From Pseudonocardia sp. DSM 110487 (lineage in GTDB: Bacteria; Actinomycetota; Actinomycetes; Mycobacteriales; Pseudonocardiaceae), in the NCBI RefSeq assembly GCF_019468565.1, contig NZ_CP080521.1:8804001-8868000 (forward strand): DNA of 64,000 nt, written 5' to 3'. Position 1 is the stretch's first letter. Each line of letters opens with the position of its first letter. The notes below the pieces were generated by a model. That model ran no database searches and was not told the origin of the DNA. It worked only from the letters and a program-made list of their open reading frames with translations. The translations under genes were made by a program, and so were the position numbers. Below, one piece after another: positions 51,708 through 60,736 of the stretch.

Positions 51708-54442
51708 CGCTCCTCCAGCGACGGCACGATGACGACCTCCGGCTGGGTGTGCTGCGCCCGGTCGAACAGCAGCCCTCGCCCCGGACGCGGCGACCACGTG
51801 ACGAACATGCCGGGCACGAGCGGCTGCACCTCGGAGCCCTGTACGTCGAGGGCCACCCACGCCCCCAGGTCGTCGGGCGAGGCACCCATCATGAGCAGCG
51901 CCTTCAACCGCGCCGGGCTGCGCCACCAGCCGAGCACGTGCACCCCGGTCTCCGGGCCGAAGTGCAGGATCTTGCGCAGCGCCTCGGTGCCGGCCCGGTC
52001 CAGCGCCGTCTCGGCGGCGTCGGCGGCGTAGAGCACGAGCGCAACGGGATGGCGCGACGCGGTGCCGGCCAGGCGCTCGGACACCTCCTGCGCCAGCGCC
52101 TCGACGCGGGCCCGGAAGCCGTCCAGCCGGACCGTCTCGACGCGCTGCCCCGCGCCGGCCACCCGCATGGCGAGCCGCTCCGCGGGTGCCAACGCCTCCG
52201 CGATCAGCGGAGCGAGCACAACGTCGATCGTGTCCCGCGCGTGCTGCCCGGCCAGCGACGCGGCGGCCGCGCCCAGCACCTGGACCGCCTCCCGCACACC
52301 GGAGGCGAGCACGCCCAGGTTGCGCCCCGGCGCGTCCGGCAGCCCGATCGCCGCCGCGCTGCCGGCGACGTCGATGCACTGCCCCACCAGAGCGCGCGGT
52401 TCGTCGCCCGCCGACAGCACGGCGAGCAGCTCGGCAAGGCGCGGTGAGCGGGTCCCGTCGAACAGGCGCGGCTCGGGGCGCCCCTGCGCATACGTCTCGT
52501 GCAGCACGTGCTGCACCTCGTCGACCGAACCCTTGCCGGTGGCGTCCGGGATGCGCACCACCTCGTTGCCGTGCGTGATACCCGACTCGTGGTTGATCAC
52601 CGCGTGCCACCGCGGCAGGCCGAGCGTGGCATCGTTCAGCTCGGCGAGCACCCGCCGCGCGCGGGGCAGCGCGATCCGCAGCACGAACTGCTCGAAGATC
52701 GCCGGCCGCCCCCAGAACGCCTCGATACCGGACACGTCCTGGCTAGCCAGCACCAGGTGGATGCCCTGGGATCGGCCGCGCCGCGCAACGTCCTCGAGCA
52801 GGAGGGTGGCCTGGCGCGTGACGGCGTCGCGTTCGGCGAACAGGTACTGGAACTCGTCGATCACGGCAACGATCCGCGGCCACCGGCCCTTCGGGTCCTC
52901 GCGGCGCAGCTCCTCGAGCTTCGTCACCTCGTACGCCTTGGCCGCCTCGGCGCGGCGGCGCATCTCGTCGGAGAGGAACTGCAGGAGCGCGAGCCCGAAC
53001 TCGCGGTCGGTGTTGATGTTGACGCCGATCAGCCGCGCGTGCGGCAGCCACGTCCGGTCCCGCCTGCCGGGCGCGAACTGGGCGAACGAGACGCCCTCCT
53101 TGAAGTCGAGGAGGTAGAACTCGAGCTCGTCAGGGCCGTAGCGGGCGGCCATCGAGCTGATCATGGTGAGCAGCAGGTTCGTCTTGCCGGAGCCGCTCGG
53201 GCCACCGATCAGCGCGTGCGGGGACGCGTCGGCGAGCGCGACCTCCGCCGGCAGCCCGTCGGTGAACCCGACCGGCGCGTGCAGCCCGCTGATCGACCGG
53301 GCCTCGCCCCACTTCTCCCGCGAGGGGAGCAGGTCGGCGAACGTGCCGATCCGGCTGCGCCAGCGCTCGTGCTCGTCGGCGATGGCGTGGGCGGCGCGGG
53401 TGACCTCGGCCGGCGGCAGCGGAGGGTCCGGTTCCACCGTCACGTGCGGCCCGGTCATCGACGAGGTGCCGAAGCCGCTGTCGCCGAGCCGGACAGTCTC
53501 GATCGGCGCGTTGACCGTCATCGGCACGTCCAGCAGCACCAGCTGCACACCGCAGGCGGGCCCGTCGCGCGCCACCCGCTGCAGCTGGCGGTGCTCGGCG
53601 TCCTTCAGCGCCGACCTGTTGCCCAGCAGCACCGCGACGATCCACGGCTCGGTGCGCCCGCCGCTCGTCTCGGCCATCGCGCGCAACGACGGGTGCCCGT
53701 CGACGAGGACGCGGGTGTGGACGCGCCGGATCCGGTCCGACAGCTCTTCGAGCAGCTCGTCGAGCATCGCGGGGTCGTGCACCGTGAGCAGCCCGGTGCG
53801 GGTGAGCGGGTAGAGGCCGGGCAGCGAGCCGGTGAACCGGCCGACGTCCCAGACGTGCAGCTGCACCACGCCGGGTCGGAAGCTGCTCATCACCCGCAGC
53901 AGCAGGTTCTCCACCAGAGACTCGGCCCGGCCGCGGCTGTCGTGGGTGGAGCTGATCTGCAGGTGCGACTCGTCGAGCAGGGGCACCGCGACCGGGAACC
54001 GCGGCTCCGCGCCGCCGATCCGACCGGTGCCGATCGTCCACAGTGACGGCACGGGGCCCATCCCGTCGATCTTGCCGACCTGGCCGAGCCACTCGTCGGG
54101 ATCGCCGCCTGCTGCGTCCGGCGCCGCCTCCGCGAGGATCTGCGTGAGCCGCCGCGGACCGGTGGCGAGCCACTCCCGGAACGCGGTCTTGCGATCGAAA
54201 TCCACCCGCTTGACCGGCCGGGCGAGCTCGGGGTTCGCAACGATCCGGCGAAGGCCCGGGTCGATCTCGGCCGCGTCGAGGCCCTCCTCGCGCAGCCACA
54301 TCTCGACCATCGCCTCTGCGTGGGCGCGCACCGCGGACTCGCGCGCCCCCTCGGCGGCGCCGAGCGCCCGCGCGATCGCGGCGCACAGCGCGTCGAACGC
54401 CATCGCGATGCGCTGCTGCCGCTTGCTGGGCCCGCGTGCCAT
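51704..54442 (-). CDS. FtsK/SpoIIIE-type ATPase with three RecA-like modules (EccC-like, soluble)
   Basis: A 912-residue ATPase without transmembrane helices. Three FtsK-like modules can be seen. Module 1 (about 146-335) keeps the fold (FPVAVPLLDESHLQIS, VVQLHVWDVGRFTG) but lacks a P-loop. Module 2 (about 390-640) is active, with Walker A GGPSGSGKTN (413-422) and Walker B IVAVIDEFQYL (524-534). Module 3 (about 690-912) is again without a P-loop (GRNLGVLASG). This layout recalls EccC of type VII secretion, where several linked ATPase modules bind small helical substrates. ATG 54440-54442 lies 7 bp after the helical partner gene. Confidence 0.85.
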   Translation of the reverse strand: MARGPSKRQQRIAMAFDALCAAIARALGAAEGARESAVRAHAEAMVEMWLREEGLDAAEIDPGLRRIVANPELARPVKRVDFDRKTAFREWLATGPRRLTQILAEAAPDAAGGDPDEWLGQVGKIDGMGPVPSLWTIGTGRIGGAEPRFPVAVPLLDESHLQISSTHDSRGRAESLVENLLLRVMSSFRPGVVQLHVWDVGRFTGSLPGLYPLTRTGLLTVHDPAMLDELLEELSDRIRRVHTRVLVDGHPSLRAMAETSGGRTEPWIVAVLLGNRSALKDAEHRQLQRVARDGPACGVQLVLLDVPMTVNAPIETVRLGDSGFGTSSMTGPHVTVEPDPPLPPAEVTRAAHAIADEHERWRSRIGTFADLLPSREKWGEARSISGLHAPVGFTDGLPAEVALADASPHALIGGPSGSGKTNLLLTMISSMAARYGPDELEFYLLDFKEGVSFAQFAPGRRDRTWLPHARLIGVNINTDREFGLALLQFLSDEMRRRAEAAKAYEVTKLEELRREDPKGRWPRIVAVIDEFQYLFAERDAVTRQATLLLEDVARRGRSQGIHLVLASQDVSGIEAFWGRPAIFEQFVLRIALPRARRVLAELNDATLGLPRWHAVINHESGITHGNEVVRIPDATGKGSVDEVQHVLHETYAQGRPEPRLFDGTRSPRLAELLAVLSAGDEPRALVGQCIDVAGSAAAIGLPDAPGRNLGVLASGVREAVQVLGAAAASLAGQHARDTIDVVLAPLIAEALAPAERLAMRVAGAGQRVETVRLDGFRARVEALAQEVSERLAGTASRHPVALVLYAADAAETALDRAGTEALRKILHFGPETGVHVLGWWRSPARLKALLMMGASPDDLGAWVALDVQGSEVQPLVPGMFVTWSPRPGRGLLFDRAQHTQPEVVIVPSLEER

Positions 54443-54449
54443 GTGCGAC

Positions 54450-54701
54450 CTACAACCGCGCGTCGATGTCGGCCACGACGGACGCGCCGCCATTGATCAG
54501 CCCCAGGCCGCGCTCCAGCTCCTCGGCGGCCTGCAGCAGCTCCGGGGGCACCAGCGGCTCGGAGTGTTGCTCACCCAGCCCGTCGAGCACGGCGACGGCG
54601 TCGTCGATCCGGGCACGCGCGATCCCCGCCTGCTGGTAGGCGCTGCCGAGTTGCTCGGTCACCGCTGCCAGCACGGCGCGAACCTCCCCCAGGTCACTCA
54701 C
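54450..54701 (-). CDS. Small helical-hairpin protein, FtsK cluster
   Basis: An 83-residue protein from GTG 54699-54701 with Shine-Dalgarno GAGGAGG. Two predicted helices (LGEVRAVLAAVTEQLGSAYQ through DDAVAVLDGL, and PELLQAAEELERGLGLING) join at a Pro-containing turn. The size and hairpin layout resemble WXG100-type proteins, but no W-x-G motif is present. It starts 123 bp after the preceding small gene and ends 7 bp before the ATPase. A substrate or adaptor of the ATPase is inferred. Confidence 0.75.
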   Translation of the reverse strand: MSDLGEVRAVLAAVTEQLGSAYQQAGIARARIDDAVAVLDGLGEQHSEPLVPPELLQAAEELERGLGLINGGASVVADIDARL

Positions 54702-54824
54702 CCGACCTCCTCGCTGCGCTCGTCGGACGCGTTCGCGCTCGCTGGGTCGGATGGTGTGAGCTCGCTGTTCCCGCCCACCCCACCGGCTCCGCAAGCTCCG
54801 CAGGCCGCCGTCCCCCGGGCTCGC

Positions 54825-55085
54825 TCACAGCCTGTTGGCGACGCCTTCTGACGCCTGGATCGCGGCCTGGACCTGGTTCTGCACCTCGCCGATGCTGCCG
54901 ACGGCCTGGGCGAGCAGCCCGTTCGCCTCGGAGACGTCGGCCTGCGTGCTGCCTTCCGTCACGCGCTGCAACGCCCCCTGCGCCTGTTCGAGGGAGGAAT
55001 GCGCCTGTTGCAGCGCCCCGAGGCTCTCCGAGGCCTTGTCGTTGGCCAGCGCGATGCCGGCTCTGACCTCTTCGATGCTCGCCAT
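54825..55085 (-). CDS. Small Ala/Gln-rich helical-hairpin protein, first gene of FtsK cluster
   Basis: An 86-residue protein: MASIEEVRAGIALANDKA, a long helix SLGALQQAHSSLEQAQGALQ, hinge VTEGSTQADVSEANG, and a second helix SIGEVQNQVQAAIQASEG. It is WXG100-like in size and shape but lacks W-x-G. From memory similar proteins with MASIEEVRA starts are common and uncharacterised in actinobacteria. The ATG 55083-55085 has GGGGAG upstream. It is the promoter-proximal gene of the cluster. Confidence 0.78.
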   Translation of the reverse strand: MASIEEVRAGIALANDKASESLGALQQAHSSLEQAQGALQRVTEGSTQADVSEANGLLAQAVGSIGEVQNQVQAAIQASEGVANRL

Positions 55086-55198
55086 CGTCCGCAACTCCCC
55101 GTCGTACCCGACCCAGCCGTACGGTGCGAATCTAGCCGCGATACGGCTACCCCACGCATGCGGCTCGCTACTCCCTTTCCCCTTTTTTCACACAGTCG

Positions 55199-55204
55199 TA
55201 CGCT
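55199..55204 (+). promoter_or_regulatory. -10 box TACGCT, leaderless promoter of MFS gene
   Basis: TACGCT followed by 8 nt and the GTG at 55213. No Shine-Dalgarno is present. A CCTTTTTTC tract lies just upstream (about 55180-55188) in this otherwise GC-rich divergent region. Confidence 0.4.
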
Positions 55205-55212
55205 CGGCCCTC

Positions 55213-56463
55213 GTGTCGAACGGGGGGACGGCCGGGGCGAGCACGCGCGGTAGCCGAGGCGGACCGGTCCTGATCGGCGCCCTTGCCGTCGACTCGCTCG
55301 GCAACGGGCTCTTCCTCCCCCTGTCCCTCGTCTACTTCGTCGAGCTCACCGACGTGCCGTTGGCGCTGGTCGGGGTGCTGCTCACCGTCGCCAACGCGGT
55401 GACGCTCCCGATCCCGATCTGGGTGGGCACGCTCGCCGACCGGTTCGGGGCGCTTCCGCTCGTGGTCGGCGCGCAACTACTGCAGGCCGTCGGCTTCCTG
55501 GCATACGCGTGGGTGAGTGGGCCGGTCGGCATCCTCGTCTCGTCCGCGCTCGTCGCGATCGGGGTGCGGTTCTTCTGGTCGGCCGTGTTCACCGCGATCG
55601 CCGACTTCGTCGACGGCAGCACGTCGACGCTCTCCCGCGATACCTGGTACGCGCTCGCCAACGGCGCCCGCACGGCAGGGCTCGCCGCGGGTGGGCTGGT
55701 CACCGGGATCGTCGTCTCGGACGGGCGCGACGCCACCTACCGCGCGGTGGCGTACGCCGCCGCCGCGTGCTTCACCGTCGCGGCCGCGCTCATCACGGCC
55801 TTCGTCCGCACCGGGCCCGGCCACGCGCACGAGCCGCTCGAACGCTCCGGCTACGCCACGCTGCTGCGCGACCGGCCGTTCCTCGGCCTGATCGCGCTCA
55901 ACGCCGTGTACGCGCTGTCCAGCATGATGCTGGGCGTCGCGCTCCCCACGGTGATCCTGATCGGCATCGAGGGGCCTGCGTGGCTCACCTCCGCGCTGCT
56001 CGCGGGCAACGCGGTGCTGATCGCGGTGCTGTCCGCGCCGGTCGTCGCGCGGCTCACCGGGTTCCGCCGCACGCGCAGCATCATCGTGGCCGCCGCGCTG
56101 TGGGCGGCCTGGTGCGTCTCGCTCGCGGTGCTGGTGCCGGGGCAGCAGGGCTGGGTGCTGCCGGTGCTCATCGCCGGCACGTTGCTCTTCACCGCGGCCG
56201 AGCTCGTGCACGCCCCGGTGTCGATGGGGCTGGCCGCCGCGGCTGCGCCACCCGCGGCGCGGGGCCGCTACCTCGCCACGTTCCAGTACTCGTTCACGAT
56301 CTCCTCGATCATCGCGCCCGCGTTCTTCGCCACGCTGTTCGAGCTGGCCACGGCCGCACCGTGGATCGCGCTGGCTCTCCTGAACATCGCGAGCATCGGA
56401 GGCATGCTCCTCCTGGAGCGGAAGCTCCCGGCGACGGCCCTGCGCGACCCGGCCCTCGACTGA
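55213..56463 (+). CDS. MFS transporter (12-helix)
   Basis: A 416-residue major facilitator protein. Helix 1 begins VLIGALAVDSLGNGLFLPLS, with the motif A-like loop GTLADRFGALPLV near residue 75 and a second-half ARLTGFRRTRS loop. Eleven to twelve hydrophobic helices span the length. The substrate cannot be identified; similar proteins are annotated as drug efflux pumps. It is divergent from the FtsK cluster and convergent with the DUF5134 gene. Confidence 0.87.
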   Translation: MSNGGTAGASTRGSRGGPVLIGALAVDSLGNGLFLPLSLVYFVELTDVPLALVGVLLTVANAVTLPIPIWVGTLADRFGALPLVVGAQLLQAVGFLAYAWVSGPVGILVSSALVAIGVRFFWSAVFTAIADFVDGSTSTLSRDTWYALANGARTAGLAAGGLVTGIVVSDGRDATYRAVAYAAAACFTVAAALITAFVRTGPGHAHEPLERSGYATLLRDRPFLGLIALNAVYALSSMMLGVALPTVILIGIEGPAWLTSALLAGNAVLIAVLSAPVVARLTGFRRTRSIIVAAALWAAWCVSLAVLVPGQQGWVLPVLIAGTLLFTAAELVHAPVSMGLAAAAAPPAARGRYLATFQYSFTISSIIAPAFFATLFELATAAPWIALALLNIASIGGMLLLERKLPATALRDPALD

Positions 56464-56481
56464 CCGACGTTGCAGCGCCCG

Positions 56482-57033
56482 TCAGACCATCCCGAGCAGC
56501 ATGACCGCCATCGCCGCGGCCGTCACCAGCTGCGCGGCCGCCACGACGTGAGGGGCCTCCAGCGTGCGGGTACGCACGACGACCGCTCCGGCGGCGGGCT
56601 CTGGGCGGCGGCATCCGTCGGCGCACCGCAGGGCATGCCAGCCGAAGTAGCCGGTGAGCCCGAGCGCCACCACGGACGCGATGCCGAGCGTGCCCGCCGC
56701 CCCGTGGCCGTTGGCGCTGTGGCCCGCGGCCAGCATCAGCAGCATGGCGCCGCTGCCGACGACGTGGTGGCCCGCGTCGCCGCCGAACGTCCCGCTGCGC
56801 ACCACCGCACCGCCGAACCAGACGATGCCGACCGCGAACACGACCGTCCACACCGCGCCGGACACCGGGTTGCCGAGCGGCGAGAACATGGCGGCCATGC
56901 CGAGGGCCATCGCGGCGTGCGAGAGCTCGCCTGCGACGTCCTGGCGCAGAACGACCATGCGGACCATGTGCAGCAGGCCGATCGCGAGGCAGAGGAGCGC
57001 GAGGCCTCCCGATACCCACCCCATGAGCGACAT
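56482..57033 (-). CDS. DUF5134 membrane protein
   Basis: A 183-residue integral membrane protein with five hydrophobic helices, matching the actinobacterial DUF5134 layout: LSHAAMALGMAAMFSPLGNP with conserved His, HHVVGSGAMLLMLAAGHSA and a C-terminal HVVAAAQLVTAAAMAVMLL helix. His-rich membrane segments suggest metal or heme binding, but this is unproven. The ATG 57031-57033 is used; Met4 is an alternative. It is convergent with the MFS gene (18 bp between stops). Confidence 0.78.
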   Translation of the reverse strand: MSLMGWVSGGLALLCLAIGLLHMVRMVVLRQDVAGELSHAAMALGMAAMFSPLGNPVSGAVWTVVFAVGIVWFGGAVVRSGTFGGDAGHHVVGSGAMLLMLAAGHSANGHGAAGTLGIASVVALGLTGYFGWHALRCADGCRRPEPAAGAVVVRTRTLEAPHVVAAAQLVTAAAMAVMLLGMV

Positions 57034-57210
57034 CCCGCCCCCGATCCGTGCAGCTCGGGCCCGACCCTAGTGAGATAAAGACAGGTCATCCGTGTCCGCT
57101 GTGACACGACTGCGTGACGGGCTGCTCACCGCCCCGAATTGGGTCTTGCGAGCGAGCCCGTCGGCGTTCGAAGGTGTCCCCTTCTGAGCGAGAACGTCGG
57201 AGGTCTGACG
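57034..57210. promoter_or_regulatory. Divergent promoter region of the pyrimidine/hydantoin catabolic operon
   Basis: A 177-bp space between the DUF5134 gene and the operon. It contains a GTGTC (57092-57096) N6 GACAC (57103-57107) dyad and an AGATAAAGACA segment that is AT-rich for this genome. The dyad is a possible operator. The operon's first Shine-Dalgarno is CGGAGG, 9 bp before the ATG at 57211. Confidence 0.35.
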
Positions 57211-58062
57211 ATGGCGGGAGAGTCCCGGGTGGTACGCGCGGCACTCGTGCAGGCGAAGTGGACGGGCGACACCGAGTCGATGATCAAGGTCCACGAGTCC
57301 TACGCCCGGTCGGCCGCCGAACAGGGCGCGCAGGTCATGGGCTTCCAGGAGGTCTTCAACGCGCCGTACTTCTGCCAGGTGCAGGAGGCCGAGCACTACC
57401 GGTGGGCCGAGCCGGTGCCGGACGGGCCGACCGTCCAGCGGATGCAGGCGCTGGCCAAGGAGACCGGCATGGTGCTCGTCGTGCCGGTGTTCGAGATCGA
57501 GAGCTCCGGCAACTACTACAACACCGCCGCCGTGATCGACGCCGACGGCAGCTACCTCGGCAAGTACCGCAAGCACCACATCCCGCAGGTCAAGGGATTC
57601 TGGGAGAAGTTCTACTTCCGCCCCGGCAACCTCGGGTGGCCGGTCTTCGACACGGCGGTGGGCCGCGTCGGCGTCTACATCTGCTACGACCGCCACTTCC
57701 CGGAGGGCTGGCGCGCGCTGGGCCTTGCGGGGGCGCAGATCGTCTACAACCCGAGCGCCACCAGCCGCAGCCTGTCGTCGTACCTGTGGAAGCTGGAGCA
57801 GCCGGCCGCCGCAGTGGCCAACGAGTACTTCATCGCCGCGATCAACCGGGTGGGCGTGGAGGAGTACGGCGACAACGACTTCTACGGCACCAGCTACTTC
57901 GTCGACCCGCGAGGACAGTTCGTCGGCGAGCCGGCCTCCGACCGCGACGAGGAACTCGTGGTGCGCGACCTGGACCTCGCGTTGATCGACGAGGTACGCC
58001 AGAACTGGGCGTTCTACCGCGACCGCCGTCCCGACGCCTACGGACCGCTGGTGGAGTCGTGA
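57211..58062 (+). CDS. Beta-ureidopropionase-type nitrilase-superfamily amidohydrolase
   Basis: A 283-residue carbon-nitrogen hydrolase. The catalytic triad is Glu47 (GFQEVF), Lys121 (KYRKHHIP) and Cys158 (YICYDRHFPEGW). Context with dihydropyrimidinase and an aminotransferase indicates N-carbamoyl-beta-alanine or N-carbamoyl-beta-aminoisobutyrate as substrate, releasing CO2 and ammonia; a hydantoin-derived N-carbamoyl amino acid is the alternative. ATG 57211 has CGGAGG upstream and is preferred over the open frame to 57139. The stop overlaps the next start (GTGA). Confidence 0.87.
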   Translation: MAGESRVVRAALVQAKWTGDTESMIKVHESYARSAAEQGAQVMGFQEVFNAPYFCQVQEAEHYRWAEPVPDGPTVQRMQALAKETGMVLVVPVFEIESSGNYYNTAAVIDADGSYLGKYRKHHIPQVKGFWEKFYFRPGNLGWPVFDTAVGRVGVYICYDRHFPEGWRALGLAGAQIVYNPSATSRSLSSYLWKLEQPAAAVANEYFIAAINRVGVEEYGDNDFYGTSYFVDPRGQFVGEPASDRDEELVVRDLDLALIDEVRQNWAFYRDRRPDAYGPLVES

Positions 58063-59345
58063 CCGACAATCTGCTGGCCAGAACGCGGGCCGTACTCCCT
58101 TCCTGGCTGGCGATCTACTACGAGCAGCCGATCGAGATCGAGCGCGGCGAGGGCCGCTACGTCTGGGACGCCGACGGCAACCGCTACCTGGACTTCTTCG
58201 GCGGCATCCTCACGACGATGACCGCGCACGCGCTGCCGGAGGTGACGAAGGCCGTCAGCGACCAGGCCGGACGGATCATCCACAGCTCCACGCTCTACCT
58301 GAACCGGCCGATGGTGGAGCTGGCCGAGCAGATCGCGGCCGTCTCCGACATCCCCGACGCCAAGGTCTTCCTCACGACGTCGGGTACCGAGGCGAACGAC
58401 ACCGCCCTGCTGATCGCCAGCTCGCTGCGCAGGTCCAACCAGATCCTGGCGATGCGCAACAGCTACCACGGACGGTCGTTCTCGACGGTGGCGATCACGG
58501 GCAACCGGACGTGGTCTCCCACCTCGCTCTCGCCGTTCCAGGTCTACTACGTACACGGGAGCCAGCGGTACCGCTCGCCGTTCGCCGGTCTGTCGGACGG
58601 GGAGTTCATCGCCGCGTGCGTCGCCGACCTCAAGGAGGTGCTCGACCAGGCGGGCGGCGACGTCGCCGCGCTGATCGCCGAGCCGATCCAGGGCGTCGGC
58701 GGTTTCACCTCAGGCCCGGACGGGCTGCTCGGCGCGTTCGCCGAGGTGCTGCGCGAGCGGGGGATCCTGTGGATCTCCGACGAGGTGCAGACCGGCTGGG
58801 GCCGCACCGGCGAGCACTTCTGGGGATGGCAGTCGCATGGCGCCACCCCGGACATCGTCACGTTCGCCAAGGGCGTCGGGAACGGCCTTTCGATGGGCGG
58901 GGTGATCGCTCGGGCCGAGGTGATGGACTGCCTCACCGCGAACTCCATCTCGACGTTCGGCGGCTCGCCGCTGACGTCCGCCGGTGCGCTTGCCAACCTG
59001 CGCTACGTGCTCGACCACGACCTGCAAGCCAACGCCGCGCGGCACGGCCCGACGCTCCTGGAGGGCCTGCGCGCGCTCGGCTCGCCGATCGTCGGCGACG
59101 TCCGAGGGAAGGGCCTGATGATCGGGGTCGAACTGGTCCGTCCGGGTACGGGTTCCCCCGGCGAGCCGGCCCCGGAGCTCGCGACCGCGGTGCTCGAGTC
59201 GTGCAAGCGGCGCGGGATGCTCATCGGCAAGGGCGGGCTCCACGGCAACGCGCTGCGCATCGCCCCGCTGCTCACCCTCACCGCCGAGGAGGCGGCAGAA
59301 GGCCTTTCCATCCTGGTGGCCGCGATCGAGGAGGTCACACCATGA
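58059..59345 (+). CDS. Class III aminotransferase (beta-alanine/AGXT2-like)
   Basis: A 428-residue PLP-dependent aminotransferase. PLP features: SGTEANDTALL, SYHGRSFST, IAEPIQGVGGF, ISDEVQTGWGRTG (Asp241) and FAKGVGNGLSMGG with the Schiff-base Lys271. The AGXT2-like sequence and the operon point to transamination of beta-alanine or 3-aminoisobutyrate to the semialdehyde. GTG start overlaps the amidase stop by 4 nt; the stop overlaps the dihydropyrimidinase ATG (ATGA). Confidence 0.9.
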   Translation: MTDNLLARTRAVLPSWLAIYYEQPIEIERGEGRYVWDADGNRYLDFFGGILTTMTAHALPEVTKAVSDQAGRIIHSSTLYLNRPMVELAEQIAAVSDIPDAKVFLTTSGTEANDTALLIASSLRRSNQILAMRNSYHGRSFSTVAITGNRTWSPTSLSPFQVYYVHGSQRYRSPFAGLSDGEFIAACVADLKEVLDQAGGDVAALIAEPIQGVGGFTSGPDGLLGAFAEVLRERGILWISDEVQTGWGRTGEHFWGWQSHGATPDIVTFAKGVGNGLSMGGVIARAEVMDCLTANSISTFGGSPLTSAGALANLRYVLDHDLQANAARHGPTLLEGLRALGSPIVGDVRGKGLMIGVELVRPGTGSPGEPAPELATAVLESCKRRGMLIGKGGLHGNALRIAPLLTLTAEEAAEGLSILVAAIEEVTP

Positions 59346-60736
59346 CCCGCACGCTGATCCGGAACGGCCTCGTGATCACCGCGTCCGACGAGAGCTCGGT
59401 GGACGTCCTGATCGAGGACGAGAAGGTGGTGGCGCTTGCCGACCCGGCGTTCGCGCAGAGCTGGACGGCCGACACCATCATCGACGCCACCGGCAAGTAC
59501 GTGATCCCGGGCGGCGTCGACGCGCACACGCACATGGAGTTGCCGTTCGGCGGCACTTTCGCCTCCGACACGTTCGAGACCGGCACCCGGGCCGCGGCGT
59601 GGGGTGGCACCACCACGATCGTCGACTTCGCGGTGCAGTCGATGGGCAAGTCGCTGCGCGACGGCCTGGACGCGTGGCACGCGAAAGCCGAGGGCAACTG
59701 CGCGATCGACTACGCGTTCCACATGATCATGGCGGACGTCAACGAGGGCTCCCTCAAGGAGATGGAGGGCCTCGTCGGCGAGGGCATCACCAGCTTCAAG
59801 CTGTTCATGGCCTACCCCGGCGTCTTCTACTCCGACGACGGCAAGGTCCTGCGCGCGTTCCAGAAGGGCGCCGAGACCGGCGGCCTGATCATGATGCACG
59901 CCGAGAACGGCATCGCGATCGACGTGCTCGTGGCGCAGGCGCTCGAACGCGGCAACACCGACCCGAAGTACCACGGCGTGGTGCGGCATGCGCTGCTGGA
60001 GGCCGAGGCGACGCACCGCGCGATCCGGCTGGCGCAGGTGGCGGGCGCGCCCGTCTACATCGTCCACCTGTCGGCCACCGAGGCCCTCGCCGAGGTGAGC
60101 CGGGCCCGCGACGAGGGCTACAACGCGTTCGCCGAGACCTGCCCGCAGTACCTGTTCCTCGACGTCGACGACCTCGCACGGCCGGGCTTCGAGGGCGCGA
60201 AGTACGTCTGCTCCACGCCGCTGCGGCCCGCCGAGCACCAGGCGGCGCTGTGGCGAGGGCTGCGCACCGACGACCTGTCGGTGGTCTCCACCGACCACTG
60301 CCCGTTCTGCTTCAAGGACCAGAAGGAGCTCGGCGTCGGGGACTTCTCGAAGATCCCGAACGGGCTACCCGGCGTCGAGACCCGGATGGACCTGCTGCAC
60401 CAGGCCGTCCTGGACGGGCACATCGGCAGGCGGCGCTGGATCGAGATCGCCTGCGCCACCCCGGCGAAGATGTTCGGGCTCTACCCGCGCAAGGGCACGA
60501 TCGCCCCCGGCGCGGACGCCGACATCGTCGTCTACGACCCCAACGCGCAGCAGGTGCTGTCGGCCGAGACGCACCACATGAACGTCGACTACTCCTGCTA
60601 CGAGGGCCGCGCTATCACCGGGAAGGCCGAGACGGTGCTGTCGCGGGGCCGTGTGGTCGTCGACAAGGGTGAGTACCTGGGCAGCGCAGGCCACGGGCGG
60701 TTCCTGCGCCGCGACACCTGCCAGTACCTCCGATGA
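59342..60736 (+). CDS. hydA: Dihydropyrimidinase / D-hydantoinase
   Basis: A 464-residue zinc amidohydrolase opening dihydrouracil/dihydrothymine (or hydantoins). Metal ligands: His62 and His64 in DAHTHMELPFGG, carboxylated Lys153 in SFKLFMAYPG, His in MMHAENG, His in VHLSATEA, and Asp in STDHCPF. Length and motifs match bacterial dihydropyrimidinases closely. Both ends overlap neighbours by 4 nt, so it is embedded in a tightly coupled operon. The upstream reductase giving dihydropyrimidines is not in the window. Confidence 0.93.
   Translation: MTRTLIRNGLVITASDESSVDVLIEDEKVVALADPAFAQSWTADTIIDATGKYVIPGGVDAHTHMELPFGGTFASDTFETGTRAAAWGGTTTIVDFAVQSMGKSLRDGLDAWHAKAEGNCAIDYAFHMIMADVNEGSLKEMEGLVGEGITSFKLFMAYPGVFYSDDGKVLRAFQKGAETGGLIMMHAENGIAIDVLVAQALERGNTDPKYHGVVRHALLEAEATHRAIRLAQVAGAPVYIVHLSATEALAEVSRARDEGYNAFAETCPQYLFLDVDDLARPGFEGAKYVCSTPLRPAEHQAALWRGLRTDDLSVVSTDHCPFCFKDQKELGVGDFSKIPNGLPGVETRMDLLHQAVLDGHIGRRRWIEIACATPAKMFGLYPRKGTIAPGADADIVVYDPNAQQVLSAETHHMNVDYSCYEGRAITGKAETVLSRGRVVVDKGEYLGSAGHGRFLRRDTCQYLR

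Noticed and set aside
51351..55085. Type VII secretion (ESX) locus
   Set aside because: No EccB, EccD, EccE or mycosin genes, no membrane helices in the ATPase and no W-x-G motif in the small proteins; only the ATPase/hairpin layout is similar.
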